From Haloprofundus salinisoli (GTDB lineage Archaea > Halobacteriota > Halobacteria > Halobacteriales > Haloferacaceae): a stretch of 64,000 nucleotides of DNA. The position numbers and the translations under genes are program-made. Of this stretch, positions 24,486 through 33,697 are shown one piece after another. The stretch's first letter is position 1. Each line of letters opens with the position of its first letter. Under the pieces are notes generated by a model. That model saw nothing but the letters and a program-made list of their open reading frames with translations. It had not been told where the DNA came from and ran no database searches. Where the stretch lies: the NCBI RefSeq assembly GCF_020097815.1, contig NZ_CP083663.1, positions 2,418,001 to 2,482,000 on the forward strand, given 5' to 3'.

Positions 24486-25121
24486 TTATCGGCCGCGCCG
24501 ACCCTTCGTCTGCCGGTAGTCGCGGCCGAAGACGTTCTCCGTGACGTGCTCGACGAACGCCTCGGTCTGCTCGTCGGTCTGTCTGTCGAGTTCGACCATC
24601 GGGACGAGTTCGAAGCCGCGGCCGCGAATCGTCGTCGCGTGTTCCGCCTCGACGTCGAAGCTCTCGACGCGGCGGGTGGTGTAGTCGAACGCGAGCGCTT
24701 CGAGCGCCCGCTGACCGACGGGGACGATGATCTGCGGGTTGATCATCCGAACCTCGGCGTTGAGATACGGTTCGCACGTCTCTATCTCCACGTCCGTCGG
24801 TTCGCGCTCGGGGTGGCGACAGCGCGTCAGATTCGTCAGGAAGACGTTCTGGAGGTCGGGTTCGGTCGACTCCGGCGACGACCGAGAAAAGCCGAGTTCG
24901 CCGAGGATGTACTGGAGCCGCTCGCCCGCCGCGTCGCCGACGAACGGCACCCCCGCCTCGTCGGCCCCCGCGCTCGGCATCTCGCCGACGAAGAGAAACT
25001 CCGCGCCCACGTCGCCGTAGCCGTGGACGAGACTCTCGCGCGTCTCGCAGAGCGCCGGACAGTTCGTGCAGTTTTCGTCCATGCTGAAGGGGTTCTCCAG
25101 CGTGTGCTGATGGGCGTCCAC
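24486..25121 (-). CDS. udg: Uracil-DNA glycosylase, family 4
   Basis: A 211-residue base-excision repair enzyme. Family-4 motif A is GEMPSAGADEAGVPFVGDAAGERL, with upstream cysteines ENCTNCPALC and a later pair TRCRHPEREP...EIETCEPYL that should ligate a [4Fe-4S] cluster. The GEAPGA-type motif reads GEMPSA, a variant. GTG 25121 is supported by a TATA-like TTTTAC about 26 nt before it; an internal ATG 13 codons on is the alternative. Removes uracil from DNA. Confidence 0.87.
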   Translation of the reverse strand: MDAHQHTLENPFSMDENCTNCPALCETRESLVHGYGDVGAEFLFVGEMPSAGADEAGVPFVGDAAGERLQYILGELGFSRSSPESTEPDLQNVFLTNLTRCRHPEREPTDVEIETCEPYLNAEVRMINPQIIVPVGQRALEALAFDYTTRRVESFDVEAEHATTIRGRGFELVPMVELDRQTDEQTEAFVEHVTENVFGRDYRQTKGRRGR

Positions 25122-25207
25122 GGCAGAGGTTGGAGGAGGGACGGTAAAACGGTGCGGAAGCGAGGAGGGAGTAGCGGCGCCGGCGCTGTCGGCCCGGCGC
25201 TCGGCGA

Positions 25208-25495
25208 CTACCGCCGCAGCCCGCCCTGCTCTTTGATGTTCATGATGTGGCGGACGTTCAGGTAGATCTCCTCCGGCGAGGTGTCGCCGTCGGGGTCGTA
25301 GAGGTCGCTCACGCGGTAGAGGACCGCCGAGAGCTGTCTGCTCTCGGAGCTCTCACCGTAGACGTCCTCCGCTATCTTACGGAGCGCTCGGACGCGCTCG
25401 TCGTCCGCCGGAAACTCCGCGTCGGAGTCGGAGGCCATCTGCCAGTCCGGCTCGTCGTCTTCGGCGTCCTCGGCGGGAACCGGCTCCTCGCTCAT
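25208..25495 (-). CDS. Conserved haloarchaeal protein next to Mrp
   Basis: A 95-residue acidic protein: disordered Glu/Asp-rich N-terminus (residues 1-30), then RVRALRKIAEDVYGESSESRQLSAVLYRVSDLY and EEIYLNVRHIMNIKEQGGLRR. No known domain recognised. Its ATG overlaps the stop of the mrp gene by four bases, so it is translationally coupled and may assist Fe-S handling; that is inference from position only. Confidence 0.7.
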   Translation of the reverse strand: MSEEPVPAEDAEDDEPDWQMASDSDAEFPADDERVRALRKIAEDVYGESSESRQLSAVLYRVSDLYDPDGDTSPEEIYLNVRHIMNIKEQGGLRR

Positions 25496-26535
25496 CGCTG
25501 CGACCGGAGCTTCATCCGGTTGACGACGCCGACGTTGTTGGCGACGTTCTCGGTCAGCACGCGGAACGCGTCGGCCGTCTCGTCGTCCTCCTCCAGCACG
25601 ATGGGTTCGCCGCCGTCGCCGCCCGTTCGGACCTCCGGGTCGAGCGGAATCCCGCCGAGGTACGGCAGGTCCGTCTCCTCGGCGAGCGCCTTCCCGCCGC
25701 CGGAGCCGAAGATGTCGTGGCTACTGCCGCAGTCGGGACAGACGAAACTCGACATGTTCTCGACGACGCCGAGGACGTTCGTGTCGTGGGTGCCGAACAT
25801 CCGCAGTCCTTTGCGGGCGTCGTCGAGTGCGACTTCCTGCGGCGTCGTGACGATGACCGCGCCCGTCAGCGGGAGCGTCTGCAAGATGGTCAGTTGCGTG
25901 TCGCCCGTTCCAGGCGGTAAGTCGAGCACGAGGTAGTCGAGTTCGCCCCACTCCACGTCCTCGACCAACTGCGTCAGAATCTTGTGGACCATCGGGCCGC
26001 GCCAGATGACGGGGTCGTCCTCGCCGACGAGAAACGCCATCGACATCAGTTTCATCCCGTACTTCTGGGGCGGGACGATGGTCTCCTCCGCCGTCGCCTG
26101 CGGGTGTTCGTCGGCGGCGACCATCCGCGGGACGTTCGGACCGTACACGTCGGCGTCGAACAGGCCGACGCGCGCGCCGAGTTGCGACAGCCCGGCCGCG
26201 AGGTTGACTGCGACGGTCGATTTGCCGACCCCGCCCTTGCCGGAGGCGACGGCGATGACGTTCTTCACGCCGGGAAGCACCTGTTCGCTCTCTGAGAGCG
26301 ACGACGGCGTCTTCGCCGAGAGCTCGGCTTCGAGCCCCGCTTCCGAGAGCACGTCCCGGACGCGGGTGGCGATGTGCGTCTCGTTCGGGGCGTACGGTGC
26401 ACCGAGCGCGAGCGATACGCGCGCGACGCCCTCGTCGACTTCGACGGCGTTGACCAACCCGAGCGAGACGATATCCTCGCCGAGGTCGGGGTCTTCGACC
26501 CCCCGAAGGAGATCTCGTACGTCGGCTTCGTTCAT
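25492..26535 (-). CDS. mrp: Mrp/NBP35-type Fe-S cluster carrier ATPase
   Basis: A 347-residue protein of the ApbC/Mrp family. Residues 1-80 form a MIP18-like domain (DVRDLLRGVEDPDLGEDIVSLGLV); the P-loop ATPase follows with a deviant Walker A GKGGVGKSTVAVNLA, DVYGPNVPRM, VIWRGPM and LVLDLPPGTGD. CPDC (in FVCPDCGSSHDIFG) is the cluster-binding pair. It should carry and deliver [4Fe-4S] clusters in the cytoplasm as a dimer. Forms an overlapping pair with the 95-residue protein. Confidence 0.93.
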   Translation of the reverse strand: MNEADVRDLLRGVEDPDLGEDIVSLGLVNAVEVDEGVARVSLALGAPYAPNETHIATRVRDVLSEAGLEAELSAKTPSSLSESEQVLPGVKNVIAVASGKGGVGKSTVAVNLAAGLSQLGARVGLFDADVYGPNVPRMVAADEHPQATAEETIVPPQKYGMKLMSMAFLVGEDDPVIWRGPMVHKILTQLVEDVEWGELDYLVLDLPPGTGDTQLTILQTLPLTGAVIVTTPQEVALDDARKGLRMFGTHDTNVLGVVENMSSFVCPDCGSSHDIFGSGGGKALAEETDLPYLGGIPLDPEVRTGGDGGEPIVLEEDDETADAFRVLTENVANNVGVVNRMKLRSQR

Positions 26536-26674
26536 GCCCTCACGGTGGGGCCGTCGCTCGAATAAGGGTTATGTAAGCGGTGCCGCGCTGCGGCGGTCGA
26601 GAAACCGCCATCACCCTACCGAGGACTCCATCACACCGCGGGCTACTAATACTCACTCTACGTCACGGAGAACC

Positions 26675-27811
26675 ATGCGATTCACCCTCACTGACGAGCA
26701 GCGAGCACTCAGAGCCGACGCCCGAGAGTTCGCGGAGGCGAACATCGTTCCGCAGGCCGCCGACCTCGACCGGGACGAAGCGTCTCCCGACTCGATTCTC
26801 GCCGGCCTCGGCGAGCGTGGGTACGCGGGACTGACCGTCCCCGAAGCGTACGGCGGCCGCGGCGAGGGGATGGTCGAACTCGCGCTCGTCACCGAAGAGC
26901 TGTCGGCCGGACTGATGGCCGTCGCGAGCGCGCTCGCGCTCCACCTCGGTGTCGCCGAGATCGTCGAGCGGTTCGGCACCGACGCGCAGAGAGAACACGT
27001 CCTCCCGGAGATGGCGAGCTACGACCGCGTGGGCGCACTCGGCCTCAGCGAGGAGAACGCCGGCAGCGACAAGCGAGGAATCGAGACGACGGCGACGCGA
27101 GAGGGCGACGAGTGGGTGCTCGACGGCCACAAGCGCTGGGTGACGAACTACGACGACGCCGACGTCGTGCTGACCTACGCGCGGACTGGTCCCACCGAGG
27201 ACGCTCCCCGGAACGTCACCGCCTTTCTCGTCCCCGCCGACGAGTTCGAGGTCGACACCGTCTGGGAGACCCTCGGTGCAAAGAGCGTGAAATCGCCGAA
27301 GGTGACGCTCTCGAACGTCCGGGTGTCCGACGACTGGCGGATCGGCGAGGTGGACGCGGCGCTCGTCGAACGCGGGAGCGCGACCACCGGCATCAACGTC
27401 CCGGCGCGCGCCGTCGGTCTCGCCCGCGCCGCGCTCGAAGACACCGTCGTCTACACGAGCGGGCGCGAGCAGTACGGCGGGCGAATCGGCGACTACCAGG
27501 GCGTCCGCTGGCGCGTCGCCGAGATGGCTCGCCGCGTCGACACCGCGAGACTGCTCACGCTCCGGGCGGCCGACTACGCCGACCGCGGCCGCGACGCGGC
27601 CCGCGAGTCCGCCATGGCGAAAGTGTACGCGACAGAGGCCGCCGTCGACGTGACGAACGACGCGCTTCAACTCCACGGCGGTGTCGGCTACACGACCGAA
27701 CGCTCGGTCGAACGCTATCTGCGCGACGCGCGCCTCTTGACCATCGCCGGCGGCCCGAACGAGGGTCACCGCGACAGCGTCGCCGACGCGGTTTACGAGC
27801 GCGGCGCGTGA
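26675..27811 (+). CDS. Acyl-CoA dehydrogenase family flavoprotein, atypical active site
   Basis: A 378-residue protein of the acyl-CoA dehydrogenase fold. N-terminal helical domain (RFTLTDEQRALRADAREFAE), FAD/substrate segment GALGLSEENAGSDKRGIETTATREGDEWVLDG, GVRWRVAEMARRVDTAR and LQLHGGVGYTTERSVERYLRDARLLTIAGG. The usual catalytic Glu in the final 'I-Y-E-G' motif is Gly359 here (TIAGGPNEGH), and no Glu is evident at the alternative IVD-type position, so its chemistry may differ. ATG 26675 fits the family N-terminus. No fatty-acid genes adjoin it. Confidence 0.88.
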   Translation: MRFTLTDEQRALRADAREFAEANIVPQAADLDRDEASPDSILAGLGERGYAGLTVPEAYGGRGEGMVELALVTEELSAGLMAVASALALHLGVAEIVERFGTDAQREHVLPEMASYDRVGALGLSEENAGSDKRGIETTATREGDEWVLDGHKRWVTNYDDADVVLTYARTGPTEDAPRNVTAFLVPADEFEVDTVWETLGAKSVKSPKVTLSNVRVSDDWRIGEVDAALVERGSATTGINVPARAVGLARAALEDTVVYTSGREQYGGRIGDYQGVRWRVAEMARRVDTARLLTLRAADYADRGRDAARESAMAKVYATEAAVDVTNDALQLHGGVGYTTERSVERYLRDARLLTIAGGPNEGHRDSVADAVYERGA

Positions 27812-27925
27812 TGCGGAACCCGTCCAAAAGGCGTCGGGTCGTCGCTCGGTGACGGCGACCACCGGACGCGCTCGGCGAGCCGCTCGTAACCGGATTCGGT
27901 TACCTCATCCCGGAACGCCCCCGCT

Positions 27926-27933
27926 CATTTAAG
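27926..27933 (+). promoter_or_regulatory. TATA box of the moaA-like gene
   Basis: CATTTAAG ends 26 nt before the ATG at 27960, as in leaderless haloarchaeal genes. Confidence 0.6.
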
Positions 27934-27959
27934 AACATCCACACGAACTCTCACGACAT

Positions 27960-28919
27960 ATGCTCACGGACGACTTCGGCAGGGACGTCACCGGCGTCCG
28001 CATCTCGCTCACGGACCGGTGCAACTTCGACTGCGTCTACTGTCACAACGAAGGGTTAGGCGACACCCGCGGGCCGATGGACCCGCAGGACGACGAGATG
28101 AGCGCCGACGACGTCGTTCGCTTCCTCGAAGTCGTCGAGGAGTTCGGCGTCCGGAAGGTGAAGTTCACCGGCGGCGAACCGATGCTCCGACAGGACCTCG
28201 AAGAGATTATCGAGCGCACGCCCGACTCGATGGAGACGTCGCTGACGACGAACGGGACGTTCCTCCCCGGCCGCGCGGAGGACCTGAAGGCGGCCGGTCT
28301 CGAACGGGTGAACGTCTCGCAGGACGCGCTCGACCCGCAGGCGTTCGCCGACATCACGAAGTCCGGCGCGTACGACCGCGTGATGGAGGGCGTTCGAGCG
28401 GCCCTGGACGCCGGCCTCGACCCGGTGAAACTGAACATGGTCGTGTTCGAGCACACCGCGGGCTACGTCGAGGGGATGGTCGACCACGTCGCCGAGAACG
28501 ACGGCCTCCAGCTCCAGCTCATCGAGTACATGCCCGAACTGACGGGCAAACCCGAGTGGAGCATCGACATCCAGCGCGTCCACGACTGGCTCGCAGACAT
28601 CGCCGACCGAATCGAACACCGCGAGATGCACGACAGAAAACGCTACTTCGTCGGGGAGGGGATGGTCGAAATCGTCGACCCCGTCGGCAACGAGAACTTC
28701 TGCGCGAACTGCCACCGCGTGCGCGTCACCCACGAGGGCTACCTGAAGGGCTGTCTCAACCGCAACGACGACCTGCGGCCGATGGGCGACATGACCAGAG
28801 ACGAGATTCGAGAGACGTTCCGAGAAACCGTCGAGAGTCGGGTTCCGTACTACGGCGAGTATCTCGTCCGCGACGAGACCGACGAGTGGGTTCTCAACGA
28901 GAAGTATCTGCCCGCCTGA
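27960..28919 (+). CDS. moaA: GTP 3',8-cyclase MoaA
   Basis: A 319-residue radical SAM enzyme of molybdenum-cofactor synthesis (GTP to 3',8-cyclo-H2GTP). The SAM cluster motif is [15 protein letters not shown] (CxxxCxxC), followed by [18 protein letters not shown]. The C-terminal auxiliary cluster site is [20 protein letters not shown]. The length matches archaeal MoaA. It lacks the C-terminal double Gly seen in bacterial enzymes, which is usual in archaea. No other moa genes are adjacent. Confidence 0.93.
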   Translation: MLTDDFGRDVTGVRISLTDRCNFDCVYCHNEGLGDTRGPMDPQDDEMSADDVVRFLEVVEEFGVRKVKFTGGEPMLRQDLEEIIERTPDSMETSLTTNGTFLPGRAEDLKAAGLERVNVSQDALDPQAFADITKSGAYDRVMEGVRAALDAGLDPVKLNMVVFEHTAGYVEGMVDHVAENDGLQLQLIEYMPELTGKPEWSIDIQRVHDWLADIADRIEHREMHDRKRYFVGEGMVEIVDPVGNENFCANCHRVRVTHEGYLKGCLNRNDDLRPMGDMTRDEIRETFRETVESRVPYYGEYLVRDETDEWVLNEKYLPA

Positions 28920-28920
28920 G

Positions 28921-29000
28921 TCGACGTCCGCCGACGTCGCGGCGCTTGTGCGACACTGCGCGGAGACCGACGAGCGAATCGGCGAGATGCCGATGGTGAG
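28921..29000 (+). other. Short protein-like run after moaA
   Basis: In the frame after the moaA stop the text reads STSADVAALVRHCAETDERI then GEMPMVSH and a stop. It looks like a C-terminal tail of a lost gene or a very small frame from GTG near 28947. No family named. Confidence 0.25.
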
Positions 29001-29681
29001 TCACTGAGACTCGACGAGCGTCTGCAACGACTCCTCGGGCACCGCGCCCTGGGCCGTCCGCCCCTGGTAGAGAAACGAAGGGATGCCGGTCACGTTCTCG
29101 CGTTCGGACTCTTCGAGCGCTTCGTCGAGGCGTCGTCGGTGCGCCGAGTTGGCGAGCGCCGACCGGACCGACGCCGGGTCGATGCCGGCCGCTCCGGCGA
29201 TGTCGACGAGCGTTTCCTCGTCGCTGATATCCTCGCTGTCCCGCCACAACGCGGAAAACAACCATCGGTGGACGGTCTCGAAGCGGTCGGGGTGCTCGTC
29301 CCGAACGTACAGAGCCAACTGTTGGGCTTTCTTCGAGTCGACGGCCCGATACCTCGGCGAGGGGAGGTTCATCTCGACGCCGTACCGCCCCGCCAACTCC
29401 TCGACGGCCGACCACGACGCTCCGAGCGACTCCTCGACGTCGATCTCTCGACCGATGGTCCCGTCGGAGTCACGGTACGGTTCGCGGAGGTCGAACGGTC
29501 GCCACTCGACCGGAAGCGACGGAAGTCCTCTGTTCTCGCGGCCGGCCAGATAGTGAGACAGGACCTCGGTTCCGAGATAACTGAACGGACAGACGTAGTC
29601 GGCGTACACGACTAGCGAATCGTTCGTCTGGCAGTTAGTCGGGGGATCTGCGCCGTTTTCGTTCCCCTCGCTATCTCGCAT
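29001..29681 (-). CDS. DsbA/FrnE-family thioredoxin-like oxidoreductase
   Basis: A 226-residue cytoplasmic protein of the 2-hydroxychromene-2-carboxylate isomerase/FrnE group (DsbA-like thioredoxin fold). The active-site loop is YVCPFSYLG, where the second Cys of a CxxC motif is replaced by Ser, as in FrnE relatives. The C-terminal motif ENVTGIPSFLYQGRTAQGAVP has the cis-Pro and GxQ-like end. The substrate is unknown; it could be a glutathione-independent isomerase or disulfide handler. No signal peptide. Confidence 0.85.
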   Translation of the reverse strand: MRDSEGNENGADPPTNCQTNDSLVVYADYVCPFSYLGTEVLSHYLAGRENRGLPSLPVEWRPFDLREPYRDSDGTIGREIDVEESLGASWSAVEELAGRYGVEMNLPSPRYRAVDSKKAQQLALYVRDEHPDRFETVHRWLFSALWRDSEDISDEETLVDIAGAAGIDPASVRSALANSAHRRRLDEALEESERENVTGIPSFLYQGRTAQGAVPEESLQTLVESQ

Positions 29682-30311
29682 ATTTTCCCAAAGGAACTAC
29701 CCTCGTAAGTAGTCACGCCCCAATCAGTGCCGGAGCGGGACGGCATCCCTTGGTCCCTGCGGGCAAACGTACGTGTAAAACACCGCGCGTAGGTGCGGGG
29801 ATATCAACTGATTGCGTCGGTTCGGTCGAAAGATGGGTGTGTGACTGTCTCCGACGCTATAGGCCTCATAGACTCCCGATATGTTCACAGCGGTCGGGCG
29901 TCCGAACGCCCGATCGGGGGCGTTCGTCACCGAGGCGGGTCTCTCTATCACGAAGCCGCGACCAGGACGGCGGGGGCGAGTAGGCGACAGGGTAATGAGG
30001 TGAGCGAGGGGTTGGAGTAAGCATCGTCCACCCAGACACGCCGCAACAGCGGCGAGCGGGCGGTTCGCACCGCCGACGAACTTGTCGCCCGGTGGCGACG
30101 CCCGCGCAGGCGCGCGAGATTTTGGGTCTCTGAGCGGCCGGTTTCGGGGACCACCGCGAACGCCGCGTTCGCGCGACGCGGTATGTCATCGGAACCCACG
30201 TTCCCGGACCTTTCGTGACGTTTAAGTACCGTCCACGGATTACTCCGAATGTAGTCACTGTAGGGGCACGGCGTCCCGAGTCCAGACGGGCGACGATACG
30301 ACAGACACAGG
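29682..30311. other. 630-nt non-coding stretch rich in hairpins
   Basis: No convincing reading frame. Several perfect stem-loops occur: 29895-29912 (CGGGCG/CGCCCG), 30059-30074 (GGCGGT/ACCGCC), 30084-30099 (GTCGCC/GGCGAC). They suggest a structured RNA or a decayed gene. It ends in the promoter of the tRNA-Ser/ribosomal operon. The RNase P motif GAGGAAAGTCC and the SRP GGAAG...GCAG motif are absent. Confidence 0.4.
30221..30228 (+). promoter_or_regulatory. TATA box of the tRNA-Ser/rps13 operon
   Basis: TTTAAGTA, 84-91 nt before tRNA-Ser(GCT) in a GC-rich region; the only good AT box in front of the operon. Confidence 0.55.
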
Positions 30312-30394
30312 GTTGCGGTAGCCAAGTGGCCCAAGGCGCTGGGTTGCTAACTCAGTGGCGTCATGCCTCCGGGGTTCGAATCCCCGCCGCAACG
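30312..30394 (+). tRNA. tRNA-Ser (anticodon GCT)
   Basis: Class II tRNA. Acceptor GTTGCGG/CCGCAAC, T8, anticodon stem CTGGG/CTCAG with loop TTGCTAA, long variable arm, T stem CGGGG/CCCCG, Ser discriminator G. It ends 17 nt before the rps13 ATG, so it lies in the leader of the ribosomal operon. Confidence 0.95.
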
Positions 30395-30411
30395 CTCACC
30401 CACTTTCCACC

Positions 30412-30936
30412 ATGAGTGCAGAAGAACCACAGGACGGCTCGACCGAAGAGGAGGAGGAGAACCTCCGATACTTCGTCCGCATCGGGCAGACGGACCTCGA
30501 CGGGACGAAGACGGTCGAGCGGAGCCTGACAGAGATGAACGGTATCGGCAAGCGCACCGCGCGCATCGTCGCCGAGACCGCGGGTGTCGACCGAACCGCG
30601 ACGTTCGGTCGCCTCGACGAGGAGGACATCGACGCCGTCGTTTCGGCCGTCGAGAACCTCGCCGACGAGGTCCCCCCGTGGCTCACTAACCGGCAGAACG
30701 ATTTCTACACCGGTGAGACGACGCACCGAATCGGTAACGACCTGCAACAGAAACGCCGCCACGACATCAACCGGATGCAGATGATAAACTCCTACAAGGG
30801 CATCCGGCACCAGCGCGGCCAGAAGGTCCGCGGCCAGCGGACGAAGTCCACCGGCCGCACCGAGGGAACCATCGGCGTCAACGTCGAAGCTATCCGCGAG
30901 GAAGCGGAAGCAGACGAGGGCGGTGACGAAGAATGA
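30412..30936 (+). CDS. rps13: 30S ribosomal protein S13
   Basis: A 174-residue S13 of archaeal type, located at the head of the small subunit. Acidic leader (residues 1-17), then YFVRIGQTDLDGTKTVERSL, the GIGKRTA helix-two-turn-helix, and a basic C-terminus QRGQKVRGQRTKSTGRT ending in an acidic tail. First protein gene of the tRNA-Ser operon; its stop overlaps the rps4 ATG by four bases. Confidence 0.97.
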   Translation: MSAEEPQDGSTEEEEENLRYFVRIGQTDLDGTKTVERSLTEMNGIGKRTARIVAETAGVDRTATFGRLDEEDIDAVVSAVENLADEVPPWLTNRQNDFYTGETTHRIGNDLQQKRRHDINRMQMINSYKGIRHQRGQKVRGQRTKSTGRTEGTIGVNVEAIREEAEADEGGDEE

Positions 30937-31460
30937 GTACCGGCAAAAACACCAAGTCCTACGAGACGCCGAACCACCCGTACCAGGGCGAACGCATCGC
31001 CCGCGAGGGCGACCTGCTCGGCCGCTACGGGCTGAAGAACAAAGAAGAGCTGTGGCGCGCGCAGTCGGAACTGCGCTCGTTCCGCCGCGAGGCGCGACGC
31101 CTCCTCGGCAACGCGCAGGGAGACATCGACGAAGCCGGCCGCGAGGGCGCGGAGTTCCTCAACCGCCTGCGCCGACTCGGCATCCTGAACGACTCCGACG
31201 ACATCAGCGAGATTCTCTCGCTCGACGTCACCGACCTGCTCGAACGCCGTCTCCAGACGGTCGCCTACCGCAAAGGCCTCGGCAACACGCCGAAGCAGGC
31301 GCGGCAGTTCATCACCCACGGCCACGTCACCGTCGAGGGCGCACGGATCACCGTCCCCTCGAAGAAGGTCGAGGTCGACGAGGAGTCCACCGTGAGCTTC
31401 GAGGAGAACTCGCCGCTTGCGGACGAACTACATCCTGAGCGCGCGGAGGGTCAAGAATGA
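30933..31460 (+). CDS. rps4: 30S ribosomal protein S4
   Basis: A 175-residue S4. The N-terminal part carries the segment [20 protein letters not shown] and the S4 RNA-binding domain is [20 protein letters not shown], then [14 protein letters not shown]. The cysteine zinc motif of bacterial S4 is absent, as in archaea. Overlaps rps13 and rps11 by four bases each. Confidence 0.97.
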   Translation: MSTGKNTKSYETPNHPYQGERIAREGDLLGRYGLKNKEELWRAQSELRSFRREARRLLGNAQGDIDEAGREGAEFLNRLRRLGILNDSDDISEILSLDVTDLLERRLQTVAYRKGLGNTPKQARQFITHGHVTVEGARITVPSKKVEVDEESTVSFEENSPLADELHPERAEGQE

Positions 31461-31846
31461 GCGAAACCAGTGAAGAGACGTGGGGCATCGCCCACGTGTA
31501 CGCATCGTTCAACAACACGCTCATCACCATCACCGACCAGACCGGTGCCGAGACCATCGCCAAATCCAGCGGTGGGACCGTCGTGAAGCAGAACCGCGAC
31601 GAAGCGTCGCCGTACGCGGCGATGCAGATGGCCGAAGTCGTGGCCGAGGAGGTCAAGGCGGCGGGCATCGACGGCGTCCACGTCCGCGTTCGCGGTCCCG
31701 GCGGGAACCTCAACAAGTCCCCCGGCCCCGGCGCACAGGCAACTATCCGAGCGCTCGCCCGTGCCGGACTCGAAATCGGCCGCATCGAAGACGTGACGCC
31801 GATTCCGCACGACGGCACGCGCGCTCCCAAAAACCGTAGGTTCTGA
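31457..31846 (+). CDS. rps11: 30S ribosomal protein S11
   Basis: A 129-residue S11 with the conserved blocks [68 protein letters not shown] and the C-terminal [20 protein letters not shown]. It contacts 16S rRNA near the platform. Coupled to rps4 and followed by rpoD five bases later. Confidence 0.98.
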   Translation: MSETSEETWGIAHVYASFNNTLITITDQTGAETIAKSSGGTVVKQNRDEASPYAAMQMAEVVAEEVKAAGIDGVHVRVRGPGGNLNKSPGPGAQATIRALARAGLEIGRIEDVTPIPHDGTRAPKNRRF

Positions 31847-31851
31847 AAACG

Positions 31852-32601
31852 ATGGCAGACGAGTTCGAGGTCGAGTTCATCGAACGCGAAGAACGGTCGG
31901 CGAGGTTCGTCGTCCGCGGGCTGACGCCCGCGATAGCGAACGGCATCCGCCGTGCGATGATCACCGACGTCCCGACGTTGTCCATCGACACCGTCCGGTT
32001 CGTCGAGAACTCCTCGGTGATGTTCGACGAGATGATCGGGCTTCGACTGGGCCTCGTGCCGCTGACGACGCCCCTCGACGACTTCGAGGTCGGCGACGAA
32101 GTGACGCTGGCGCTCGACGTCGAAGGTCCGGCGACGGCGTACTCCGGCGACATCGAGACCAGCGACGAGCTGGTCAAGCCCGCCGACGAGAACATCCCCA
32201 TCATCGAACTGAAAGAGGGCCAGCGCCTCGAGTTCGAGGCCGACGCGGCTCTCGACACCGGCAAGTCACACGCCAAACACCAGGGCGGCGTGGCCGTCGG
32301 CTACCGACACCTCCAGCGGGTGGCGGTCGTCGGCGACGCCGGCGAGTTCGACGAGGCGGAGCCGAACATCCTCCGGGGCGTCATCGAGACGGAGGAGGGC
32401 GAGCTCGTCGCCACCGACGAGTTCGACAACGACCTCACCAACCGCTACCCCGGCAAGGAAGTCGAGGTGACGGACGTCCCCGGCGCGTTCGTCTTCCACG
32501 TGGAGACGGACGGCTCGTTCAGCGCCGACGAACTACTGCTTCGCGCCATCGACTCCATCGACCGGCGCGCGGCGGAACTCGAAGACGCAGTCGCAGTCTA
32601 A
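31852..32601 (+). CDS. rpoD: DNA-directed RNA polymerase subunit D
   Basis: A 249-residue RNA polymerase subunit, counterpart of bacterial alpha and eukaryotic Rpb3. The alpha-like motif [22 protein letters not shown] and the dimerisation end [21 protein letters not shown] are clear. The middle insert (about residues 150-210), which holds [Fe-S] cysteines in some archaea, has no cysteine at all; in fact the whole protein lacks cysteine, so this lineage has no cluster here. Lies in the S13 operon as in other archaea. Confidence 0.97.
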   Translation: MADEFEVEFIEREERSARFVVRGLTPAIANGIRRAMITDVPTLSIDTVRFVENSSVMFDEMIGLRLGLVPLTTPLDDFEVGDEVTLALDVEGPATAYSGDIETSDELVKPADENIPIIELKEGQRLEFEADAALDTGKSHAKHQGGVAVGYRHLQRVAVVGDAGEFDEAEPNILRGVIETEEGELVATDEFDNDLTNRYPGKEVEVTDVPGAFVFHVETDGSFSADELLLRAIDSIDRRAAELEDAVAV

Positions 32602-32797
32602 CGCAACACAGTACAGATGACCCCCTCAGCCACGCACCGACGTTCGCTTCGGCCGCTTCGGCGACGCCACTGCTCCGGTGGCGTCTCGGAGGCCCGACGA
32701 ACGGCGGTGCTGTCGGCAGACGCGACGACGACCTCCGGGTCGGCGGCGTGTCGGACCGAAAGTGGTTTGAAGGGGCGGAGAGAACACCAAATCGCGT

Positions 32798-32882
32798 GCA
32801 GGGATAGCCAAGTTTGGCCAACGGCGCAGCGTTCAGGGCGCTGTCTCATAGGAGTCCGCAGGTTCAAATCCTGCTCCCTGCA
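32798..32882 (+). tRNA. tRNA-Leu (anticodon CAG)
   Basis: Class II tRNA. Acceptor GCAGGGA/TCCCTGC, T8, anticodon stem CAGCG/CGCTG with loop TTCAGGG, long variable arm, T stem GCAGG/CCTGC, discriminator A. It lies between rpoD and rpl18e inside the ribosomal operon, so it is probably cut out of the polycistronic transcript or has its own promoter in the 196-nt gap before it. Confidence 0.95.
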
Positions 32883-32909
32883 CTCCCCTTCTCAGGAGGT
32901 TACTTCATC

Positions 32910-33263
32910 ATGAGTAGCAAGACGAATCCGAGACTCACGAGTCTCATCGCCGAGCTAAAGGCGGTTTCGCGCGACTCAGACGCCGCAGTCTGGCGTGACG
33001 TCGCAGACCGCCTCGAAAAGCCCCGGCGCACCCACGCGGAGGTCAACCTCGGCCGCATCGAGCGGTACGCGCAGGAAGACGAAACCGTGGTCGTCCCCGG
33101 CAAGGTGCTGGGGAGTGGTGTGCTGCAGAAAAACGTCACCGTCGCAGCCGTCGACTTCTCGGGCACCGCCCGCAAGAAGATCGAGCAGGTCGGTGACGTG
33201 CTGACGCTTGAACAAGTCGCAGAACAGAACCCCGAAGGATCCAACGTCCGGGTGATTCGATGA
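32910..33263 (+). CDS. rpl18e: 50S ribosomal protein L18e
   Basis: A 117-residue L18e, archaeal/eukaryotic-specific. Recognised by [20 protein letters not shown] and the C-terminal [26 protein letters not shown] Shine-Dalgarno AGGAGGT lies 32894-32900, ten bases before the ATG. Its stop overlaps the rpl13 ATG. Confidence 0.96.
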   Translation: MSSKTNPRLTSLIAELKAVSRDSDAAVWRDVADRLEKPRRTHAEVNLGRIERYAQEDETVVVPGKVLGSGVLQKNVTVAAVDFSGTARKKIEQVGDVLTLEQVAEQNPEGSNVRVIR

Positions 33264-33697
33264 GTTACGCCGAGTTCGAAGCCGACGTGATCGTCGACGC
33301 CCGCGACTGCATCATGGGCCGCGTCGCCAGCGAGGTGGCCCAGCGCGCGCTCGACGGCGAGCGCGTCGCGGTCATCAACGCCGAGCGCGCGGTCATCACC
33401 GGCAGCGACGAGGACGTGATGGGCGTCTACCGGAAGCGCTCGGAGGTCGGCTCCGACCGCGGTCCGTACTACCCGAAGCGCCCCGACCGGATCTTCAAGC
33501 GCGCCATCCGCGGCATGCTCCCGTACAAGACGCCACGCGGCCGCGAAGCGTTCGAGAACGTCCGCGTCTACCTCGACAACCCGTACGACGAGGACGGCGA
33601 AGTGCTCGACGGCACGTCGCTGGACCGACTCTCGAACATCAAGTTCATCTCCCTCGGAGAGATCTCCGAAAAACTGGGTGCTAACGTCACATGGTAA
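33260..33697 (+). CDS. rpl13: 50S ribosomal protein L13
   Basis: A 145-residue L13. Motifs [41 protein letters not shown] and a C-terminal [17 protein letters not shown]. Sits in the usual L18e-L13-S9-RpoN order and overlaps rps9 by seven bases. Confidence 0.97.
   Translation: MSYAEFEADVIVDARDCIMGRVASEVAQRALDGERVAVINAERAVITGSDEDVMGVYRKRSEVGSDRGPYYPKRPDRIFKRAIRGMLPYKTPRGREAFENVRVYLDNPYDEDGEVLDGTSLDRLSNIKFISLGEISEKLGANVTW

Noticed and set aside
24465-25265. Plus-strand frame opposite the uracil-DNA glycosylase
   Set aside because: Shadow of the glycosylase gene; no recognisable motif.
29682-30311. RNase P RNA or SRP RNA gene
   Set aside because: Neither the RNase P block GAGGAAAGTCC nor the SRP GGAAG/GCAG loop could be found on either strand.
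30060-30334. Protein-like minus-strand text near 30.1 kb (LARLRGRRHRATSS...WVDDAYSN)
   Set aside because: It recalls part of a NusB/RsmB-like helix, but no start, no continuation and no typical codon pattern on either side; the hairpins explain the sequence better.
31480-31839. Arg-rich frame within rps11
   Set aside because: Off-frame translation of a conserved ribosomal gene; Arg-runs come from GC-rich codons.
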